Source of the DNA: Verrucomicrobiota bacterium
GTDB lineage: Bacteria > Verrucomicrobiota > Verrucomicrobiia > Opitutales > Opitutaceae
Reading direction: 5' to 3'
Assembly (NCBI GenBank): GCA_023430825.1
Contig: JAEYYL010000013.1
Location: 1-14,498, forward strand
DNA: 14,498 nt
Positions within the stretch are counted from its first letter, which is position 1, and every line of letters begins with the position of its first letter. Under the pieces are notes generated by a model, which was not told the origin of the DNA, searched no databases, and saw only the letters and a list, made by a program, of their open reading frames with translations. The translations under genes and the position numbers were made by a program. Of the stretch, positions 10,329-14,498 are shown one piece after another.

Positions 10329-11336
10329 ATGAAAGCCCTCTTCGATGCCCGGCCGCCGAGCCATCAGGATCGTGCCGAGATGCGCAGCATTTTTGATCTC
10401 TGGATCAAGCAGGCGGAGCGCAGCCTCCTGCGCGTCCGCATCCCCAAGGAAGCCAAGCCCGCCCAAAACCTGCGCGGCATGCACTATCACTACCGGCCCG
10501 AAATCTTCCTCCAAATCTACGGCCGCACCGAGTTCCGGTTTCCCCGCGAGCGTTTCGATCTCCTCCCTGGCGAACTCTGCATCGTGCCCGCCGGCGTGCC
10601 GCACGGCGAAATCGTGCACCCCGAGGCCGGACATCCGTTTCGCAACCTCGTCGCCGGCTTCTACAACAACACCATCAGCCTCCACTTCGCCTACGAGGCC
10701 GCGCCGCAGCACCCCGACATTGAAGTGATCGAGTTCTTCGACGCGCCCAACCTCGACGTCTTTCTCACGCTCGCGAACAGCATTACCCACGCCCACGCGA
10801 TGCACGCCCCCGCGCGCGACGCCGTGCTCAAAGGCATGCTCCTCGCGCTCCTCGGCCTGCTGCGCAACATCGTCGAAACGGGAGCCGGCAACCTCAACGG
10901 CGACGTGGGCAAGGTCTTCCAGGCAAAATGCCTCGTGCGCGAACAGTTCTCGAATCCCGATCTGCGCGTGCAGGACATCGCCGCCTCCCTCGGCTGCTCC
11001 GCCGATTATCTGTCGCATCTCTTCCACGTGGAAACCGAGGAGCGGCTCACGCACTACATCCAGCGCATCCGCATCGAGGGTGCGATCCTCGCACTCGGCA
11101 CGACGGGCCTCACGATTTCCGAAATCGCCTACGCGAGCGGCTTCGCCGACCCCGCGTATTTCGCGCGAGTCTTCAAACAGCACAAGGCGATGTCGCCGCA
11201 GGAATTTCGGGCCCAGCTCGACGCCCAACGCTCGCAGCGCGAACCGCAGCCGAAAACCGTTTACGCGAATCGCGTCGACTTTACCCACGGCACGCCCCGC
11301 AAGCCGACCACCGAACCCGGCGTCGTCGCCGTCTAG
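10329..11336 (+). CDS. AraC-family transcriptional regulator
   Basis: A 335-residue cytoplasmic DNA-binding protein. The N-terminal part is a cupin-like sensor: HYHYRPEIFLQIYG near 50-63 and the LLPGELCIVPAGVPHGEIVHP stretch near 79-99 are typical of the AraC ligand-binding beta barrel. The C-terminal domain carries two helix-turn-helix motifs, VQDIAASLGCSADYLSHLF near 214-232 and ISEIAYASGFADPAYFARVF near 263-282, followed by the family's closing MSPQEFR near 290-296. The ATG at 10329 is preferred because the 38 residues before it in the open frame look like untranslated leader. A basic, Pro-rich tail of about 35 residues follows the DNA-binding domain. Lying between two GH13 genes, it probably controls them and the neighbouring receptor gene; activator or repressor and the ligand (a malto-oligosaccharide is likely) are inferred. 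Confidence 0.92.
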   Translation: MKALFDARPPSHQDRAEMRSIFDLWIKQAERSLLRVRIPKEAKPAQNLRGMHYHYRPEIFLQIYGRTEFRFPRERFDLLPGELCIVPAGVPHGEIVHPEAGHPFRNLVAGFYNNTISLHFAYEAAPQHPDIEVIEFFDAPNLDVFLTLANSITHAHAMHAPARDAVLKGMLLALLGLLRNIVETGAGNLNGDVGKVFQAKCLVREQFSNPDLRVQDIAASLGCSADYLSHLFHVETEERLTHYIQRIRIEGAILALGTTGLTISEIAYASGFADPAYFARVFKQHKAMSPQEFRAQLDAQRSQREPQPKTVYANRVDFTHGTPRKPTTEPGVVAV

Positions 11337-11352
11337 GACTTCCAGCGCTGAA

Positions 11353-11376
11353 GGTAGGAGCCTGCTTGCAGGCGAT
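11353..11376 (+). repeat. Palindromic element, short-loop copy
   Basis: Starting GGTAGGAGCC and ending CAGGCGAT, this 24-bp unit matches 8316-8339 at 21 positions. Its centre, GCCTGCTTGCAGGC (11360-11373), is a perfect 6-bp stem with a TT loop. It lies 17 bp after the AraC-family stop, with no U-tract. The arms match the long-loop copy at 8386-8429 read on the minus strand. Confidence 0.75.
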
Positions 11377-11412
11377 CTGAACGCTAAATCCGCGCTGCAG
11401 GCCCGCCTCCTC

Positions 11413-11508
11413 CTCTGCGCCCTCCGTGACCTCCGTGTTAAAACGGATCGGGTCCGCTGCTCAGAACGCCGCTTTTTTTTTAACACAGAAGCCGCAGAGA
11501 GCGCAGAG
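11413..11508. repeat. Imperfect inverted repeat of CTCTGCG/CTCCGTG words between convergent genes
   Basis: The 31-bp left arm 11413-11443 (begins CTCTGCGC, ends GTGTTAAAA) matches the reverse complement of 11478-11508 at 25 positions. The right arm overlaps a run of nine T (11473-11481). It sits between the convergent AraC-family and second GH13 genes and could give a hairpin in either transcript. Chained CTCTG/CTCCG-type words recall similar intergenic repeats in other environmental bacteria; that comparison is from memory. Confidence 0.7.
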
Positions 11509-11543
11509 AAACCAAACCCCAAACGCGCACCAGGCGCTCGCCC

Positions 11544-13238
11544 TCACTTCCGCCACCGCACGACATACACCGTTTCCGGGGCCAACTCCGCCAGTGGTCG
11601 CCACCGCTCGAAACCGCCCGTGCCGTTCAACGCCACCTCCGCCACACTCGCGCCCTCCAACTCCTCGCTCACCGTCCACTCCGCTCGCAGCGGACTCTCA
11701 CTCACCGTCAACTCCACGCCCGCGCGCGTCGTCCGCGAAAAGTTCGCGACCGCCAGCACGACCTCCTCCTCCGTCCCGCGCATCTGCACGAACACGCCTC
11801 GCTCGCCCCCTCGCACCGCCATCGATCGCCCGTGACGCAACGCCGGCGAACTCGTCCGCAATGCGATCAACTTCTGGTAGAGACTCCACATCGAGTCCGG
11901 CGCTTCGATCTGGCTCGCCACGTTGACCTCGCGAAACTCCGGCTTCGGCGCCTTCCATGCCTTCACCCCCGCGGCCGCAAATCCCGCATTCGGCGCCTCC
12001 GCCGTCCAAGGCATCGGCGTGCGCAACTCCGGGTCCGGCTTCGCCGCCTGCATCCCGAGTTCCTCTCCGTAATAAAGAAACGGCACGCCCGGCAGCGTGA
12101 ACAAAAGCTTCGTCGCGAGCCGCGTCCGCGCCTCGTCGCCGTCGAGCTGCGTGCGCGTCCGCTCCTGGTCGTGATTCGTCAGCAACGTCGCCCACGGCGC
12201 ATCGCCACCATAGATCTCCTCCAGCCGCGCGAGCGCGCGAGAGAGGATCTCCGGCGTGCGCAGCCGCACCGCCTCGATCGTCGCCCGCGCCAGGTCGAAT
12301 TCGAACGAGCTGTCCAACGCGCCACCGCGGATGCCGCGCGCCACCTCCGCCATCCGCGCCGTGTTCTCGCCGATCACAAACGCGCCCGGCTTCACCGCAT
12401 GACAATACTCCGTGAAGCCCTTCAACCATTGCCGCGTTTCCTCGGTGTCCTGCAGCGCCTCGCCGATCTCGTGAAAATACCGCACCGCATCCAGCCGGAA
12501 TCCGTCCACGCCCACCTCCTTCAGCCAGAAGTCCGCCGTGCGCCGGTGATGCTCCGTCACGCGGGGATCATTGAAATTCCAATCCGGCATCTCCGACGAA
12601 AACACGCCGTAATAAAACCCGCCGCCCGCCCGCTCCACCGGATGCCACGCCCGCTGGTCCCACGGCCCGAACAGCTCGAGTGGCACGTCCGCGAAACGAA
12701 ACAGCTTCCGGGTCTCGCCGTCCGCCGGCTCCGCGAGCGCCTGCCGGAACAGCGGATGCTCCGACGACGCGTGATTCAGCACCGAGTCGATGATCACGCG
12801 GATCCCGCGCCGGTGCGCCTCCGCGAGAAAACGCCGGAACAGCGCGATGTCTCCAAATTCTGGATGCACCGCGAAGTAGTCGCTCACATCGTAGCCGTGA
12901 TAACTCGGCGAGGGATGGATCGGCATCAGCCACAGCGCCGTCACGCCGAGCGATTTTCCCGCCGCGCCGCGGCCGTCGTTCAGATAATCGAGTTGCTCGA
13001 TCAGCCCCTGGAAATCGCCGATCCCGTCGCCCGCGAGCGGGCCGCTCGAGGCGTCGGCAAACGAACGCACGAAAATCTCGTAGAACACCGCATCGCGCCA
13101 CCAGCCCGCCGCCGGCTCGCCGGGCGCTGACGCCCGCGCCCCCACGATCGAAACCAGCGCGACAAGCAAACCACCGAGGCGCCGCAGCGCCGCACAACGA
13201 GATCCGCGAAAACCGGAAGAGAGCAGGGGAGTGCACAT
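11544..13238 (-). CDS. Secreted GH13 alpha-amylase family enzyme with C-terminal beta domain
   Basis: A 564-residue alpha-glucan hydrolase or transglycosylase, exported and acting in the periplasm or outside. A signal peptide spans about 1-37 (MCTPLLSSGFRGSRC, then a hydrophobic LGGLLVALVSIVGARASA). The GH13 motifs are complete: GDGIGDFQG at 70-78; I, DSVLNH at 151-156; II, GFRLDAV with the nucleophile Asp250; III, GENT with the acid/base Glu291; IV, NHDQER with Asp357. The barrel ends near 470, and a C-terminal beta-sandwich follows, ending VVRWRK. The overall pattern resembles GH13 subfamily 36-type amylases or oligo-1,6-glucosidase relatives; the subfamily is tentative. The ATG at 13238 starts the signal peptide; an upstream in-frame ATG at 13346 would place 36 polar residues before it and is disfavoured. 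It is convergent with the AraC-family gene and divergent from the TonB receptor gene. It is not a duplicate of the first GH13: region sequences and architecture differ. Confidence 0.9.
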   Translation of the reverse strand: MCTPLLSSGFRGSRCAALRRLGGLLVALVSIVGARASAPGEPAAGWWRDAVFYEIFVRSFADASSGPLAGDGIGDFQGLIEQLDYLNDGRGAAGKSLGVTALWLMPIHPSPSYHGYDVSDYFAVHPEFGDIALFRRFLAEAHRRGIRVIIDSVLNHASSEHPLFRQALAEPADGETRKLFRFADVPLELFGPWDQRAWHPVERAGGGFYYGVFSSEMPDWNFNDPRVTEHHRRTADFWLKEVGVDGFRLDAVRYFHEIGEALQDTEETRQWLKGFTEYCHAVKPGAFVIGENTARMAEVARGIRGGALDSSFEFDLARATIEAVRLRTPEILSRALARLEEIYGGDAPWATLLTNHDQERTRTQLDGDEARTRLATKLLFTLPGVPFLYYGEELGMQAAKPDPELRTPMPWTAEAPNAGFAAAGVKAWKAPKPEFREVNVASQIEAPDSMWSLYQKLIALRTSSPALRHGRSMAVRGGERGVFVQMRGTEEEVVLAVANFSRTTRAGVELTVSESPLRAEWTVSEELEGASVAEVALNGTGGFERWRPLAELAPETVYVVRWRK

Positions 13239-13299
13239 GATGAGCAAGGGGATTGCCTCGAACTCTGAAGCGGCGAAATCGCGGGTCAAAAGAGCGCCT

Positions 13300-13310
13300 C
13301 CGGACAATTC
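13300..13310 (-). promoter_or_regulatory. GAATTGTCCGG word upstream of the second GH13 gene
   Basis: Read on the minus strand, GAATTGTCCGG lies 62 bp before the ATG at 13238, matching 8599-8609 exactly and in the same orientation to its gene. A second TTGTCC sits 20 bp upstream (about 13326-13321, minus strand). It may be a shared operator or promoter element; this depends on the shorter start being correct. Confidence 0.35.
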
Positions 13311-13478
13311 ATAGGGCAGCGGGACAAAACCTCGCTCGCGCCGCATCGCCTCCCCACCACCCCTCCAGCGCTCCGGGTTCAGCCGCGCGCGATCCAGGTT
13401 TTTTCCTGCCGATCTCGGTTCTCTGCCGCATTCCCCTGTCGCGGATCGTCACCGCGTATTCAGTTTGTTCGCACACCT

Positions 13479-13499
13479 CGGAGCGGTTCGACCGCTTCG
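13479..13499. promoter_or_regulatory. Imperfect palindrome upstream of the TonB receptor gene
   Basis: CGGAGCGGT (13479-13487) and ACCGCTTCG (13491-13499) are 9-bp inverted arms with one mismatch, around TCG; the inner AGCGGT/ACCGCT is perfect. It lies 82 bp before the receptor ATG. A short, nearly symmetric site of this size fits a dimeric repressor operator (for example of LacI type) at least as well as an RNA hairpin. No repressor gene is in the window. Confidence 0.35.
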
Positions 13500-13542
13500 T
13501 TCAACGATCCCCTACGAACACCCGACACCCCGACCCGGACGC

Positions 13543-13560
13543 TCGTCGCTGCTTCGACGA
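13543..13560 (+). other. Small hairpin in the receptor gene leader
   Basis: TCGTCG (13543-13548) and CGACGA (13555-13560) form a perfect 6-bp stem with a six-base loop, 21 bp before the receptor ATG. It could affect translation if transcribed. A 6-bp stem in GC-rich DNA can arise by chance. Confidence 0.25.
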
Positions 13561-13581
13561 CCCGCCCAGTCACCGTTCCTC

Positions 13582-14498
13582 ATGCATACCACAACATGCT
13601 TCACCCCGGCCCGCGCCGCGCTGCCGCGTCGCGCCGGCTTCTGGCTCCTCACCGCCATCGCACCGCTCGCCCTGTGCGCGCAACCCGCCTCGTCCAGTCA
13701 GAACTCCACCGAGATGCTCCGTGACGAAGCGGTCGTGCTGGACAAATACACCGTCACCGGCGGCTTCAGCGGCAGCCTCGCCGCCGCCGCCGAAGTGAAG
13801 CGCTTCATGCCCGGCATCACCGAAGTCGTCGCCGCCGAGGACATCGGCAAGCTCCCCGACATCAGCATCGCCGATTCGCTCAGCCGCCTTCCCGGCCTCG
13901 CCACCCAACGCCTCAACGGTCGCAGCCAGGCGATCAGCATTCGCGGCCTCACCGGCGATTACACCACCGGACTTCTGAACGGCCGCGAACAGGTCAGCTC
14001 GAGCAGCAACCGCACCGTCGAGTTCGATCAATACCCCGCCGAACTCCTGAGCAGCGCCGTCGTTTACAAGACCACGCAAGCCAACCTCATCGGCCAGGGC
14101 CTCGCCGGCACGATCGATCTGCGCACCGTCCGACCGTTGACCCACGGACGCCGCACCGTCGCCGCGAATGTTTTTCACGACTGGACGCAGCTCGACGCGC
14201 TCAACGCCGGCTCCGAAGACTCCGGCCTGCGCTACAGCGCCTCCTACATCGATCAGTTCAACGACGGCAAAGTCGGCATCGCGATCGGCTTCTCGCACGC
14301 CGACATCCCCGGCCAGGGCGAACAGTGGAACGCCTGGGGTTACCCCAACGTCGACGCCACATCCGATCCGTCCCAGCCGTTCGTCATCGGCGGTGCCAAA
14401 CCTTTCGTCCGCTCCAGCCAGCTCAAGCGCGACGGCATCATGAGCGTGATCGAAGTCGAGCCGAGCGACACGTTTCACTCCACGCTCGATCTCTACTA
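13582..14498 (+). CDS. TonB-dependent outer-membrane receptor, N-terminal part (runs off the window)
   Basis: An open frame of 305 codons with no stop before the right edge. It is an outer-membrane transporter of the Xanthomonas/Caulobacter TonB-dependent type, energised by TonB-ExbB-ExbD. A signal peptide spans about 1-33 (PRRAGFWLLTAIAPLALCA, cleavage likely before Gln34). A Ton-box-like EAVVLDKYTVTGG follows at 49-61. The plug domain runs from about 76 to 182, with the subfamily's EDIGKLPDISIADSLSRLPG (86-105), ISIRGL (118-123), LLNGREQ (131-137), VEFDQYPAELLSS (146-158) and GQGLAGTIDLRT (171-182). The first barrel strands follow. Full-length relatives run to roughly 900-1000 residues, so about two thirds lie outside. 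Caulobacter MalA, a maltodextrin receptor, is of this general type. With the GH13 genes next door, malto-oligosaccharide uptake is the best inference. The start ATG at 13582 begins the signal peptide. Confidence 0.93.
   Translation, partial: MHTTTCFTPARAALPRRAGFWLLTAIAPLALCAQPASSSQNSTEMLRDEAVVLDKYTVTGGFSGSLAAAAEVKRFMPGITEVVAAEDIGKLPDISIADSLSRLPGLATQRLNGRSQAISIRGLTGDYTTGLLNGREQVSSSSNRTVEFDQYPAELLSSAVVYKTTQANLIGQGLAGTIDLRTVRPLTHGRRTVAANVFHDWTQLDALNAGSEDSGLRYSASYIDQFNDGKVGIAIGFSHADIPGQGEQWNAWGYPNVDATSDPSQPFVIGGAKPFVRSSQLKRDGIMSVIEVEPSDTFHSTLDLY

Larger units (their letters stand above)
13239..13581. other. Divergent intergenic region between the second GH13 and TonB receptor genes
   Basis: This 343-bp region must carry promoters in both directions. 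It holds the shared GAATTGTCCGG word for the leftward GH13 gene (13300-13310), a 21-bp imperfect palindrome (13479-13499) and a small hairpin (13543-13560) upstream of the rightward receptor gene. I see no clear -35/-10 pair and no small gene. If the longer start at 13346 were used for the GH13 gene, its left third would be coding. Confidence 0.6.

Noticed and set aside
11832..13130. A 432-codon plus-strand open frame over the second GH13 gene
   Set aside because: Composition is Arg/Pro/His-rich shadow sequence; the minus strand carries the complete GH13 motif set.
13239..13346. N-terminal extension of the second GH13 gene to the ATG at 13346
   Set aside because: The 36 extra residues would precede the signal peptide and look like translated leader; the ATG at 13238 places the signal sequence at the N-terminus.
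13570..14478. A 302-codon minus-strand open frame at the right end
   Set aside because: It is the antisense shadow of the TonB-dependent receptor, which has signal peptide, Ton box and plug motifs on the plus strand.

Overview
The window is GC-rich, with strong third-position G/C bias, and reads as chromosome from a Gram-negative heterotroph. The best guess is a verrucomicrobium of the Opitutaceae type. This rests on the Xanthomonas/Caulobacter-type TonB-dependent receptor beside exported GH13 amylases, on weak or absent Shine-Dalgarno sequences, and on dense short palindromic repeats in nearly every intergenic gap. The taxonomic call is inference, not proof. No tRNA, rRNA, CRISPR array, insertion sequence, phage gene or obvious horizontally acquired block was seen.

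Layout. (1) Bases 89-1144, minus strand: a nucleotide-sugar epimerase of the UDP-glucuronate 4-epimerase type. (2) Bases 1447-1782: a small glutaredoxin-like protein with a CGWS active site, its own plausible promoter and a good terminator. (3) Bases 1948-8215: gltB and gltD, the large and small subunits of glutamate synthase, separated by a 115-bp gap holding a long imperfect hairpin and closed by a perfect intrinsic terminator. (4) Bases 8216-8694: a repeat-packed intergenic region. (5) Bases 8695-14498: a probable starch/maltodextrin locus made of a secreted GH13 enzyme (+), an AraC-family regulator (+), a second secreted GH13 enzyme (-, convergent with the regulator), and a divergently transcribed TonB-dependent receptor that runs off the right edge.

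How the genes work together. GltB and GltD form the NADPH-dependent GOGAT enzyme that makes glutamate from glutamine and 2-oxoglutarate. In the right-hand locus, the receptor would bring oligosaccharides across the outer membrane, the two exported GH13 enzymes would cut alpha-glucans outside the cytoplasm, and the AraC protein probably senses the resulting sugar. Two sequence details support co-regulation: an 11-bp word, GAATTGTCCGG, lies upstream of both GH13 genes in the same orientation, and a perfect 12-bp direct repeat with a 22-bp period lies upstream of the first.

The most unusual structure is in the gaps. Several short dispersed-type elements share one plan, a GGTAG-like leader followed by a palindrome, and one is present both with and without a 19-bp loop insertion. 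Other gaps hold long imperfect inverted repeats built from different short words. I found no convincing new multi-gene system. The repeat elements and the candidate regulatory words are the parts most worth a second look.
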